A DNA stretch of 43,597 nt from Romeriopsis navalis LEGE 11480 (GTDB taxonomy: Bacteria; Cyanobacteriota; Cyanobacteriia; Leptolyngbyales; Leptolyngbyaceae): positions 1-43,597 of the forward strand of contig NZ_JADEXQ010000052.1 in the NCBI RefSeq assembly GCF_015207035.1. Direction: 5' to 3'. Shown piece by piece: positions 34,315-42,088 of this stretch. Made by a program: the position numbers and the translations under genes. Position 1 is the stretch's first letter. Every line of letters starts with the position of its first letter. A model generated the notes under the pieces. It did no database searches. It was not told where the DNA came from and saw nothing but the letters and a program-made list of their open reading frames with translations.

Positions 34315-34863
34315 CTATTGCACGACTTGGCAATTACTCAGCCAAATTAAGTTGGACTTCGATCGGTAATCAACGACTTGACCGGAGACCATAATTGATT
34401 GACCGGGTTTGGGCCATTGATGATTGCTGAATATATGTTGTTGGGTGAAGACGCAGCCAATAAAGTCCCGCTCCTGTAATGAGTCGGTTGCTAGTAGCTT
34501 AAGGCAAGGATAAGCGGCCGGTGTTTTGCTGCTGTAGCATGTGCTATGTTGCCACTGGCTTGAGGTGAGTTGCAGTTGGACGTTGAGCGTGAGCGCCTGG
34601 TTTCGCGCAAAGGTTTGAGCGAGTTCTGTGTCTTTCATGCAAGACTTAGAGGGCACGTTCTGAGGTTTAACTCTGGGCTGTTGTGGGCGACATTGGCGCG
34701 GTTGTGGCTTGGGCAGTAAGTCGGTATTTTGAGGGAACATTGTTCCATCGAACAACATTTTTTTGACGATCATTGTGCCTAATTCAAATGCCTTCTCCAG
34801 TAAGAACGGATTGATTGCGGCAATGGGTGACTGTAACTGGACACTCAACAAAATGGAAAGCAT
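34315..34863 (-). CDS. Protein with C-terminal OB-fold (tRNA_anti-like)
   Basis: 182 aa. The N-terminal ~75 residues are Pro/Gln-rich with some cysteines and no clear fold. The C-terminal ~90 residues contain a hydrophobic strand (LTLNVQLQLT), a Cys-rich middle (STCYSSKTPAAYPC) and GQSIMVSGQVVDYRSKSNLI with WLSNCQVV, the pattern of tRNA_anti-like OB-fold domains. Such domains bind single-stranded nucleic acid or polysaccharide in various contexts, or act as small extracellular modules. No signal peptide is clear, although the first 20 residues are moderately hydrophobic. Cluster member; function unknown. Confidence 0.55.
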   Translation of the reverse strand: MLSILLSVQLQSPIAAINPFLLEKAFELGTMIVKKMLFDGTMFPQNTDLLPKPQPRQCRPQQPRVKPQNVPSKSCMKDTELAQTFARNQALTLNVQLQLTSSQWQHSTCYSSKTPAAYPCLKLLATDSLQERDFIGCVFTQQHIFSNHQWPKPGQSIMVSGQVVDYRSKSNLIWLSNCQVVQ

Positions 34864-35010
34864 AGGTCGAAATGGAGGGGTAATAGCGTTGATTCAACTG
34901 ACGCAGATATTTCGCGTGCAGGCGATCGGATATACAGGAACTGCAGCCTTCACGAGTTCAATGGTTTAGGCGACGTAGATTGTGCGGTGACTTGGCGAAG
35001 TCAAGTGCGA

Positions 35011-35451
35011 TTAGTGATTGGGGAGGGCAATAAACTGTCCAAGAATGCCAACCTTCGTAATTTTTTTGCCGGGGATTTCGGTGACCCAAACATTGAATAG
35101 GATGCAGTCATGTTGGCGGCGCGAGTTGTACTTAATAAATTCTTGTAAGCGTGCTTCACCAAGGATGATGGCACTACTCGAGATGCCGGAACGGCAGCTA
35201 GATTGGATAATTTGACCGACTCCACTTAACTGTTTGGGTAAGGCCAATAAGTTGGTGCAAACATCGCCCTGAATAGAATTAATAAAATGCGGAGAGATAT
35301 TATCGACGTAGGCTTGTTTATTGGGTTTTGTCAGGATGCAGGTGACGGATATCCCTAGCAACGCCGCCGTGATCAAACCCCATTTGGTTTGAATCGGGGG
35401 CTTTGATGGCTGGGACTGAGGCTGTGAATCGGTAGAGTAAGATGCGGTCAT
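35011..35451 (-). CDS. DUF4359-like membrane-anchored protein
   Basis: 146 aa from the ATG at 35451, with GGAG 6 nt upstream. One membrane helix (WGLITAALLGISVTCIL) follows a polar tail. The body fits DUF4359: YVDNISPHFINSIQGDVC, then GEARLQEFIKYNSRRQHDCI with LFNVWVTEIP and a last strand KVGILGQFIALP. Two Cys (QGDVCTN and SSCRSG) could pair outside the cytoplasm. DUF4359 is a mostly cyanobacterial family with no known role. It lies upstream of the OB-fold gene in the same direction. Confidence 0.7.
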   Translation of the reverse strand: MTASYSTDSQPQSQPSKPPIQTKWGLITAALLGISVTCILTKPNKQAYVDNISPHFINSIQGDVCTNLLALPKQLSGVGQIIQSSCRSGISSSAIILGEARLQEFIKYNSRRQHDCILFNVWVTEIPGKKITKVGILGQFIALPNH

Positions 35452-35543
35452 AGCTGGCTCCAGAGGCACTGTAAGGCGTTGAGAAATTAGCCTGCGGGAA
35501 TTTGCACAGGCTGTCAGCGGGAATGTTTGTGAATGTTTCCGAC

Positions 35544-35810
35544 TTAACGCACGGAGAGTGCGACAGCGACGAAGCCAATAAAGCAGAAAATCACAGCGGC
35601 AAAGCGGAGTAGAAAGTCAGAAAGGGTCGGCATAATCACCTGGTAAAACGGCAGCAGCCCCAGGATTTCGGCGATCGCGCCCACCAGGAAAAAGCCAAAC
35701 ACCATCCAGGCAAATACTTTGAGCGTCGAGGCCACGGCCGATAAGAGGAGCGTGGCTCGATCTTCGGGGTGTGGTAAGTTTGGGCGAGCCATAATTTTAG
35801 AGTTCTCCAT
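35544..35810 (-). CDS. Small two-helix membrane protein
   Basis: 88 aa (82 if the ATG at 35792, which follows GGAG, is used). Two hydrophobic helices, LKVFAWMVFGFFLVGAIAEI and FLLRFAAVIFCFIGFVAVAL, are joined by a short loop with Pro-Phe-Tyr. N-terminal residues are polar (MARPNLPHPEDRATLLLSAV). Composition and hairpin topology fit a small inner-membrane protein. No family recognised. Confidence 0.6.
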   Translation of the reverse strand: MENSKIMARPNLPHPEDRATLLLSAVASTLKVFAWMVFGFFLVGAIAEILGLLPFYQVIMPTLSDFLLRFAAVIFCFIGFVAVALSVR

Positions 35811-35826
35811 TGAGTGGGGACTTGGG

Positions 35827-36141
35827 TTAACGAGATAAGCTACGGGCGGCCCGGAGGGTTTCGGCGCGGGATACTTCTAAGTGATGAACGCGACGTTCCA
35901 TGTTCTGAAGCGAATTGCCAAAGTCATCTAAAACCCAGTAATTATTGGTTAGCGGTGCAATTAATGGCTGGATGTCATCTAGGCGGCGTTCGATTTGCTC
36001 GATCGCTTGATTCATCTTGAGTAATTCCGCTGCAACAATTGCCGGTAATGCGTTCTGATCATCTTCATGGGAACGATGTGCATGCTGCCGAAAGCGATCG
36101 TGACTAATAACATTCGAGTTGGGTGTGAAGTTAGCGACCAT
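35827..36141 (-). CDS. Small soluble coiled-coil protein
   Basis: 104 aa from the ATG at 36141, with AGGAG 10 nt upstream; a frame to 36183 adds a basic tail. A polar N-terminus (ANFTPNSNVISHDRFRQHAH) leads into a helix with heptad spacing, AAELLKMNQAIEQIERRLDD, then FGNSLQNMERRVHHLEVSRA. It should form a helical bundle or coiled coil in the cytoplasm. It ends 16 bp before the small two-helix membrane gene. Unknown function. Confidence 0.55.
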   Translation of the reverse strand: MVANFTPNSNVISHDRFRQHAHRSHEDDQNALPAIVAAELLKMNQAIEQIERRLDDIQPLIAPLTNNYWVLDDFGNSLQNMERRVHHLEVSRAETLRAARSLSR

Positions 36142-36203
36142 GAGGGTGGTTCTCCTAAAAGATTTGCAGTCTATAGATGGCAAAGGGAAATAGGTGCGGG
36201 TGA

Positions 36204-36425
36204 TTAGTGAAACTGGCCAAAGGCTTCACCCGTGAATTGCGTAGGCAATTGTTGTTCTAGATGGGTTAAGTATGTGTTGAGTAATGCTTGTTGTTGCTGC
36301 AACTCGTCGAGGTTAGTTAAGGCGGCGACGGGTGCTGCAGCAATGACATCGTCAATTCGGTATCCGATTCGTTGGAGGCGCTTACGCATTGACTGAATCG
36401 TGCGCCGAAACTCGTATTCATTCAT
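36204..36425 (-). CDS. Small coiled-coil protein, first gene of the cluster
   Basis: 73 aa. The ATG at 36425 is preferred because GGAGG lies 10 nt upstream; the frame is open to 36581 but the extension is not supported. It is helical: EFRRTIQSMRKRLQRIGYRI and LDELQQQQALLNTYLTHLEQ, with an Ala-rich turn between. It could pair with the 104-aa coiled-coil protein encoded 62 bp downstream. No family recognised. Confidence 0.55.
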   Translation of the reverse strand: MNEYEFRRTIQSMRKRLQRIGYRIDDVIAAAPVAALTNLDELQQQQALLNTYLTHLEQQLPTQFTGEAFGQFH

Positions 36426-36940
36426 TGCAGGCTTACCTCCTAACGTGACGCTTAGAGTTGATATCAATAATTTAGCTTGTGATATCACTTTACGCAAGTC
36501 GATTTTTGAATAATTAATTCTACGGTTTGTCTCTAAGGCTTTTAATGCCTTCTGGGCAGGGTTTTGATCGGGTGATACCATTTCGGCGATTGATTAAAAG
36601 CTTTCCAATCCTTGCTCTCCGCGATCGGCAGATTCAGTATCGATTGATTCCGTGTCTTGATATCAAGGTAATCTCTTGGCTACACCTTGCTGTAGCAGGA
36701 TTCCCAAAAAAAAATAGTAAATTCGCCAGTCCGTCGTAGTATCGAAGCCTATAATGTGATATCTCTTTCTAGGAGTTTGTTTGCTGACAGTTGAAGGTGT
36801 GCGATTGATTCGGTTTGTGCTCGGTCGGGAACCATCTCCACATTTCTGGTTCAAATAGTTTTCTGTCGCGCTGATTTAGGGTGCTTTTACGTCTTGTGTC
36901 TAAATCAATCCCAGCTCAGCCCACTGTCCGTAGTTCATCT
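36426..36940. other. Divergent intergenic region
   Basis: 515 bp between the minus-strand small-gene cluster and the plus-strand RHH gene. It is AT-rich with a run of nine A near 36708, but I can defend no gene, terminator or operator here. Confidence 0.4.
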
Positions 36941-37606
36941 ATGGCGCATACACCGAACGAAGAGTCAAAGGCGAAGAAGACTTTTTCTGGAAAGCTTCCC
37001 TTCAGGACGACTTCGGAAAAACATGAAGATATCTATCATGCTGCTAAACGCGAGGGCATGAGCATTAATGCATGGATGGATAAAAGTCTGGCAGCAGCAG
37101 CACAGCATGTGCCGGTTGAGACTGAAGCTGCGGATGCAACTGCTGCCGATGCAATGAATTGGCTCATGCAAGCTGATCCTCAGGGCTTTTTTAAATTGAT
37201 TGATCAAGTTCAGCCGCGGCTCAAGCAGCAGAAGGTTAATGATGCTGTGTTGTGGCTGAGCCATGTCCAAAAGCTGTTGAAAGACTTCGATCGCCTACAG
37301 AATCATTTCCCCAACGCAATTCGATTTTCGGTTTACTTAGAGCAATCAGTGATTCCAGAGTTGGCGCAACTCCAAGATGTGCCACCAAATCAGCAATTCC
37401 TCAAATTGTGTGCACGGTTGATGGATGGATTTGCGATGCAAGGTGCGGATCGAAATTTAGATTTTCGGATCCTAATCAGCTTCATTGATGACTTAAATAC
37501 GCTTAGAAATGAATTAATAAATATGGAAATTGTGTATTTACTTGAAGCACTTTTAGAATTATCTCAGTGTCTAGAAGACCTGTTTGATAAATATCTTGAA
37601 AAATAA
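36941..37606 (+). CDS. HicB-like ribbon-helix-helix protein with helical C-terminal domain
   Basis: 221 aa from the ATG at 36941; a GTG at 36881 is possible, neither has a good ribosome site. Residues about 14-52 match the RHH C-terminal motif of HicB-type proteins: FSGKLPFRTTSEKHEDIYHA, KREGMSINAWMDKSLAAAA. The remaining ~160 residues are helical (WLMQADPQGFFKLIDQVQPR; QFLKLCARLMDGFAMQGADR) with no known domain. The RHH part suggests DNA binding, perhaps autoregulation. A HicA toxin partner (small dsRBD-like protein) is not present nearby. It faces away from the small-gene cluster and could regulate it. Confidence 0.7.
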   Translation: MAHTPNEESKAKKTFSGKLPFRTTSEKHEDIYHAAKREGMSINAWMDKSLAAAAQHVPVETEAADATAADAMNWLMQADPQGFFKLIDQVQPRLKQQKVNDAVLWLSHVQKLLKDFDRLQNHFPNAIRFSVYLEQSVIPELAQLQDVPPNQQFLKLCARLMDGFAMQGADRNLDFRILISFIDDLNTLRNELINMEIVYLLEALLELSQCLEDLFDKYLEK

Positions 37607-38061
37607 AAATTGTGACTGTACTTGATTTCTCCGTTATCTAGTGCGGTAAATTCTAAATAAACTCAAATAGAGCCAATGTGTGATTTGACTAATTGTTGAA
37701 TCAGTAAATTTCTGGGATCAAATTAGTTAGAGTATTCCACTGATCTCGATGATGTGAAATGCTAAATTGGTTGATGGGAATTAAAAGCAATAATGATCGA
37801 GGTCGGATTGTCTTGTTGTGATAAGGAGACCTTAGACGTTAGATGTTTCTTTAAGGTTGGGCTAGCCTTGGATGAATCCATGAACCTCCGTAAATTAGAC
37901 ATATATCTTGCGTAATTTGGCCTAATTGTGTGTGATATGCTTGCTAAAAGCATCTCCGTGTTTATTGTGGCTCTTACATATACGCTCAGTATTATCCCTA
38001 TTGGCGTTCATTCTATTTCTCCAATTAAACAGCTGTTGAAGTTGTTGAGGGGTGGAATTTT
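37607..38061 (+). other. AT-rich intergenic region before DUF4114 gene
   Basis: 455 bp. A minus-strand 63-codon open frame (37762-37953) has no protein-like features. The ribosome site of the next gene, GAGGGGTGG, lies near its end. No other structure I can support. Confidence 0.4.
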
Positions 38062-40716
38062 ATGAAGCCCATGCGCCTGTCTGAAAGTCTGATCGACTTT
38101 TTTCAATCGAAAGATCAGCTGTTGCAGGATATTGATCCTGCGAGTGATTTGGCAGTGCTTTGGATTGAGCAGGTTTACGCGGCTTTAGAAATAATTGCTA
38201 ATTCTCAAAAATACCGGTTGCTCGTTAGCGAAGCGCAACTTGAACAGTTGGCTTTGTCTGATTTGGCTGAAGCGCAATCAGCCGATTTCATCGCGATACA
38301 TGGGGCAGAGGCTGCTTCAAGCTATGACGAGTTCGTTGCGAGTTGGCGTGCCGAATTTGAATCTTTAGGAATGGTAGCGGTTGATCAGTTTCCTGCCGAT
38401 GCCCAGCCAGTGGAGTTTAGGGATTTGTTCTCGATCGCCTATTTGGTGCTGCTGGAAAATATCTGGCATTTGGTGCCACTGGGGGCATTGGATGGAGCCT
38501 TAGATCAGCTGCCGACTTCTCTACTGCCAGGAGGTCAGCCGTTAGGGGGTAGTAGCGCAATTACTAGTACCAGTTTCGTCGCGGCAATTGCCATTGCTAT
38601 TGCCTTGATCGCGATGAATGCGGTTAAAACGGTTGAGAATGTTTCCCCTGTTCCTGTTCCTAACCTTTTTGCAAAAGCAGAGGCCGCTGGTTCATCGGAT
38701 AACTCCGCTGGTAAAGCGACTTCGGGGAAATTGCATGAATCGAATGAGCGTGACGCAAAGTTAGCTAATGCGCAATCTAATAAATCAAACCGTTCCAACG
38801 CTAAAGCTGCGACTGGTAATAGTGCGAAAGGTTCGAGTGGCCATGCTGCATCTGAACCCACGGCTGTTTCACCAGAGCCGTGGGAGTTGACGACTGCACT
38901 TACGCTGTTGTCTGGATTGTCTTTGGCGGGATATTTTACGCTTGCGAATAGCCTCAAAGTGCAAGACCCTAGGAATGCGCTTGATCGTAATACTGCGACA
39001 AATTCTCGCTCTAGTGAGGTTGCGCCAGAAATTTCTGTTGCTGCGGTTGACGCATTAGTTGCACCCACTACTGTCGCCGCTTCCGAGAATGGGATTGAGC
39101 AAGGTAATGCATTCAGTCGATTTGTCCGACAGGCGATCGCGACTCTCGCTGAAGAGTTTTCGCCAAATATTACTATTCAGGGTGTGTTGAATGTAATTCC
39201 AGAGTTCTTGTTTGGGGCGCCGGCGAGAGCGGCTGACTTGCCGCCTGCGGTGTTGCCAGAAGATCTTCAGATTGATGGTTTAAATGAGCCGATCGTCACT
39301 GCAGCGGATGATCCTTCAGTAGATGTTCAATCGATTGGTTCGAATAATCCTAACTCACCTAGCGATCCCGATTCCCCAGATGATGAGCCTGGTTCGCCAG
39401 CCGGATCAGCTAATCCCGATAATCCGAATTCTCCGAATCAACCTGTTTCGCCAACAGGTTCTGCTAATCCCGATAGTCCGGATGATCTTGGCTCACCGAC
39501 TGACTCCAGTAACCCAGCCAATCCTGATTCCCCGAATCAACCTGGTTCACCAATGGGTCCAAGTAATCCAGTCAATCCGAGTTTCCCGAATCAATCTGAT
39601 TCCCCGAGTAATCCGGCTAATCCTGATTCCCCGAATCAACCTGGTTCACCAACGAGTCCGAATCAGCCGGGTCTGCCGAATCAACCTGGTTCGCCCATTC
39701 CCGACTCCCTGGATGATGCTGCTTCTCCCACTGGTCCAAGTAATCCAGCCAATCCTGGTTCCCCGAATCAACCTGGTTCGCCAACGGGGCCAACTAATCC
39801 AGTAAATCCCCATTCTCCGACTGATTCTGGCTCACCCACTGGCCCGAATCAACCTGATTCACCGAGCAATCCAGCCAATCCTGGTTCCCCGAATCAGCCT
39901 GGTGATGGACATTCTCCAACTTGTCCGCTTCCTGACCAGAATCCAACGATCGAGCCTGGAACAAATCATCCACTTCCGACTCAGCCTTTCCCTATAGATG
40001 GGACATTCACAGTTGGGGCGAGTGGCAAAGTTAGCTTTGACTTTGTGTTTGACGGTGGCGATTACACGGGGCAGTTTGGCATATTCAATTTGGTTGGAAT
40101 GAATCAATATGCCGATGATTCGACTGCGTTTGCGCAAGAGGCGATTCGTCGGAGTTTAAGCCAGTCGAATTTGGGATATGTTGTGATCGACGACGTGGCT
40201 GAAGGTGCGAATCCACAGGTTGACTTGGGTGGCGCGGCGAACTTCAATCATGGAGAATATCTGGGCGCGAAAACCTTCCAATTGGAGGCAGGGGCGCAGT
40301 ACGGCTTCATGTTTGTGCCAAATGGCGCGATCGATGCAAGTTCCGTTAATTCGTTGGGCGACGATGCACCGCTATTCTCGACCCCCGCAGCGCATCATAG
40401 CGATTTGTTTGGTCAATCTCTCTTTGCCAGTGTGACGCCGAACGTGATTACGATCGAGGATATCCATCAGGAGTATTCCGATCGCGACTACAACGATATG
40501 GTGGTTGAAATTAAGGGTGTGACACTGCATCTAACGCCGATTGCGGATGTGATTAATCCGCAGCGTGACTGGACGCAATCAACTCAGCTGCCATCGGGTC
40601 GGACAAGCAGTCAATGGTCGCAGCCAAATCCCTTGCAACCGCAGCCATTGGATACATTAGGCTTGCCTCCAGTGGATGGACAATATGGCATCAATGACCC
40701 GAATCGATTGTTTTGA
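38062..40716 (+). CDS. Large membrane/repeat protein with C-terminal DUF4114 domain
   Basis: 884 aa. Residues 1-160 form a helical cytoplasmic-looking domain (DLAVLWIEQVYAALEIIANS). Membrane helices lie at about 173-188 (VAAIAIAIALIAMNAV) and 276-297 (TTALTLLSGLSLAGYFTLAN), with a Ser/Asn/Lys-rich loop between. Residues 427-614 are an Asn/Pro/Ser/Gly repeat with units like SNPANPDSPNQPGSPTG. DUF4114 follows (about 649-820), with FDFVFDGGDYTGQFG, QYGFMFVPNGAID and SDRDYNDMVVEIKG. DUF4114 is found on surface and calcium-rich proteins. No N-terminal signal peptide is visible, so topology is uncertain. The gene is convergent with trmD. Confidence 0.82.
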   Translation: MKPMRLSESLIDFFQSKDQLLQDIDPASDLAVLWIEQVYAALEIIANSQKYRLLVSEAQLEQLALSDLAEAQSADFIAIHGAEAASSYDEFVASWRAEFESLGMVAVDQFPADAQPVEFRDLFSIAYLVLLENIWHLVPLGALDGALDQLPTSLLPGGQPLGGSSAITSTSFVAAIAIAIALIAMNAVKTVENVSPVPVPNLFAKAEAAGSSDNSAGKATSGKLHESNERDAKLANAQSNKSNRSNAKAATGNSAKGSSGHAASEPTAVSPEPWELTTALTLLSGLSLAGYFTLANSLKVQDPRNALDRNTATNSRSSEVAPEISVAAVDALVAPTTVAASENGIEQGNAFSRFVRQAIATLAEEFSPNITIQGVLNVIPEFLFGAPARAADLPPAVLPEDLQIDGLNEPIVTAADDPSVDVQSIGSNNPNSPSDPDSPDDEPGSPAGSANPDNPNSPNQPVSPTGSANPDSPDDLGSPTDSSNPANPDSPNQPGSPMGPSNPVNPSFPNQSDSPSNPANPDSPNQPGSPTSPNQPGLPNQPGSPIPDSLDDAASPTGPSNPANPGSPNQPGSPTGPTNPVNPHSPTDSGSPTGPNQPDSPSNPANPGSPNQPGDGHSPTCPLPDQNPTIEPGTNHPLPTQPFPIDGTFTVGASGKVSFDFVFDGGDYTGQFGIFNLVGMNQYADDSTAFAQEAIRRSLSQSNLGYVVIDDVAEGANPQVDLGGAANFNHGEYLGAKTFQLEAGAQYGFMFVPNGAIDASSVNSLGDDAPLFSTPAAHHSDLFGQSLFASVTPNVITIEDIHQEYSDRDYNDMVVEIKGVTLHLTPIADVINPQRDWTQSTQLPSGRTSSQWSQPNPLQPQPLDTLGLPPVDGQYGINDPNRLF
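39340..39906 (+). repeat. In-gene imperfect tandem repeat (Asn/Pro/Ser)
   Basis: About 570 bp encode the Pro/Asn/Ser linker of the DUF4114 protein. A ~33-bp block encoding NPDSPNQPGSP or NPGSPNQPGSP occurs at 39520, 39619, 39751 and 39877, almost identical at DNA level. Copy-to-copy distances of 99, 132 and 126 bp are multiples of three, so gain or loss by recombination keeps the frame. Confidence 0.85.
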
Positions 40717-40725
40717 CGATTCGGG
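40698..40725. repeat. Hairpin straddling stop codon between convergent genes
   Basis: CCCGAATCG (40698-40706) and CGATTCGGG (40717-40725) form a perfect 9-bp stem whose loop includes the DUF4114 stop TGA (40714-40716). It lies between two converging genes only 31 bp apart. No T-tract follows on either strand, so a terminator role is possible but not proven. Confidence 0.6.
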
Positions 40726-40747
40726 GGAGATGTTCGCGATCGATCGT

Positions 40748-41440
40748 TTATTGCTTTTGGTCGAGCCAGGTTTGATGTAAATCGGGGCGTCGATCGCGCG
40801 TGCGTTCAATCTGCTGTTGGTAGCGCCACTTGGCAATCTCTGCATGGTTGCCCGATCGTAATACCGGTGGCACTTCCATGCCACGAAATTCTGGTGGTCT
40901 TGTGTAGTGAGGATAGTCTAGTAAACCCTCACCTTCAAAGCTTTCATACTTAAGGGAGTCACTTTTCCCGATCGTGCCTGGTAATAAACGAATCGTGCCA
41001 TTGAGCAGTGCCAAGGCCGGAATTTCACCGCAGGTCAGTACAAAGTCCCCGAGGGAAACTTCACGCGTGACGATCGACATAACGCGTTCATCCACCCCTT
41101 CATAATGACCACAGAGTAAAATCACTTGATCAAACGTGGTAAGTTCTTTGAACAGTGCCTGGCGCATCGGTTCGCCCTGGGGTGTCATATAGATGATTTC
41201 ACGCTTTGGGAGGATCGGCAGCGCCTCGATTGCCGCAAAAATTGGCTCAGGTTTCATCAACATGCCGACGCCACCACCATAGGGCTCATCATCGACTTTG
41301 CGATGCTTGTCGGTCGTGAAATCCCGTGGGTTTGTAAGTTTGACTTCAGCGATCCCTTTGTTTAGAGCTCTGCCCAGTAGCCCGGATTTGAGGGGCGACT
41401 CAAAGAAGTCTGGGAATAGGCTGACAATATCGAAGCGCAT
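40748..41440 (-). CDS. trmD: tRNA (guanine-N1-)-methyltransferase TrmD
   Basis: 230 aa. TrmD methylates G37 of tRNAs that read CNN codons, preventing +1 frameshifts. Family blocks are DIVSLFPDFFESPLKSGLLG, VDDEPYGGGVGMLMKPEPIF, LLCGHYEGVDERV (trefoil-knot SAM site), GDFVLTCGEIPALALL and LLDYPHYTRPPEFRG. The usual second Gly of SGGE reads Cys (TCGE) here. The catalytic Asp is in RTRDRRPDL at the C-terminus. Start is the ATG at 41440. It lies 81 bp downstream of the ferredoxin gene, so the two may be cotranscribed. Confidence 0.97.
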   Translation of the reverse strand: MRFDIVSLFPDFFESPLKSGLLGRALNKGIAEVKLTNPRDFTTDKHRKVDDEPYGGGVGMLMKPEPIFAAIEALPILPKREIIYMTPQGEPMRQALFKELTTFDQVILLCGHYEGVDERVMSIVTREVSLGDFVLTCGEIPALALLNGTIRLLPGTIGKSDSLKYESFEGEGLLDYPHYTRPPEFRGMEVPPVLRSGNHAEIAKWRYQQQIERTRDRRPDLHQTWLDQKQ

Positions 41441-41521
41441 TCGCGATCCAAAGGAGAAATAATCACTCTTACCCTAGCAGGTGATTGCCGGCCAGACTGC
41501 GAATTTCGCGAGATTTGTGAC

Positions 41522-41758
41522 TTACCAAGTCGGGTCACTAAATAAATGTACTGTGATCAACTCATCGCCGGGGGGAATTGCCGTGATACAGCTGCGGACG
41601 TCCTCATTGTTCATTTCGACTTCGCAAGCATGACAAGATCCCATCAGACAACCCGTGGGAATCAGAACTCCGGCCCGATCCGCGACTTTTAACAGCGATT
41701 CGCCGACTTCTGCGGTTGTTTTGACATCGTCGGGGAGGAAATGTACTTGAACGGTCAT
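41522..41758 (-). CDS. Short plant-type 2Fe-2S ferredoxin
   Basis: 78 aa. Cluster ligands Cys37, Cys42, Cys45 and Cys57 follow the pattern C-x4-C-x2-C-x11-C (PTGCLMGSCHACEVEM; VRSC). It is shorter than photosynthetic PetF (about 97-99 aa), and the usual spacing to the fourth Cys is larger there, so it is a specialised ferredoxin rather than the main photosystem I acceptor. It could pass electrons to an unknown oxidoreductase. A plus-strand promoter-like sequence lies across its start. Confidence 0.88.
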   Translation of the reverse strand: MTVQVHFLPDDVKTTAEVGESLLKVADRAGVLIPTGCLMGSCHACEVEMNNEDVRSCITAIPPGDELITVHLFSDPTW

Positions 41759-41775
41759 AAATTCAATTCTAAAGA
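41747..41775 (+). promoter_or_regulatory. Candidate promoter for plus-strand small RNA
   Basis: TTGAAC (41747-41752), 17-bp spacer, TAAAGA (41770-41775). It points rightwards, away from the ferredoxin gene, toward the orphan terminator at 41867. Confidence 0.35.
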
Positions 41776-41781
41776 GAGTCT

Positions 41782-41902
41782 AAATCTAGGCGGTTCTCCG
41801 TGGTTTCACCGTTATTGTTAGGTCAAGGACAAACGGGTACGTTGCACCGAAAGGGTTAGGGATACGAGCGCACTAAGGTTTGGCTAGTGCGCTTCTTTTT
41901 TT
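41782..41902 (+). ncRNA. Candidate small RNA of about 120 nt
   Basis: There is a strong plus-strand terminator but no plus-strand gene before it, and a plausible promoter about 35-100 bp upstream. The transcript would run about 120 nt with an internal GTG/CAC stem. It does not show the conserved cores of SRP RNA, tmRNA, RNase P RNA or Yfr1. No plus-strand gene follows, so an attenuator is unlikely. Confidence 0.45.
41867..41902 (+). terminator. Orphan Rho-independent terminator, plus strand
   Basis: AGCGCACTA (41867-41875) pairs perfectly with TAGTGCGCT (41885-41893), loop of 9 nt, then TC and seven T. On the minus strand no T-run follows, so it does not serve cobQ. Confidence 0.9.
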
Positions 41903-42088
41903 GCCTAATGCTTTGCGTTTCAGGTTTGGCGTCCGCAAAGTTTCAGACGGTTTGAGTTGGTTAGGGATCGAGCGCTGGTTCAATTCGAGCCAGTACATTA
42001 GGTTTAACACATAACCTCGCCTATTGGCTGTCGCCGATGATTGATGGCGTGGTTGATTTTATGGCCCTATGGATTATTTATTGGGATA

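Larger units (their letters stand above)
41759..42088. other. Intergenic region ferredoxin to cobQ
   Basis: 330 bp between two minus-strand genes. It carries the small RNA candidate and orphan terminator. The rest (41903-42088) shows no feature; no minus-strand terminator for cobQ was recognised. Confidence 0.5.

Noticed and set aside
36941-37606. HicAB toxin-antitoxin pair
   Set aside because: No HicA-like small toxin gene lies on either side; only the RHH part resembles HicB.
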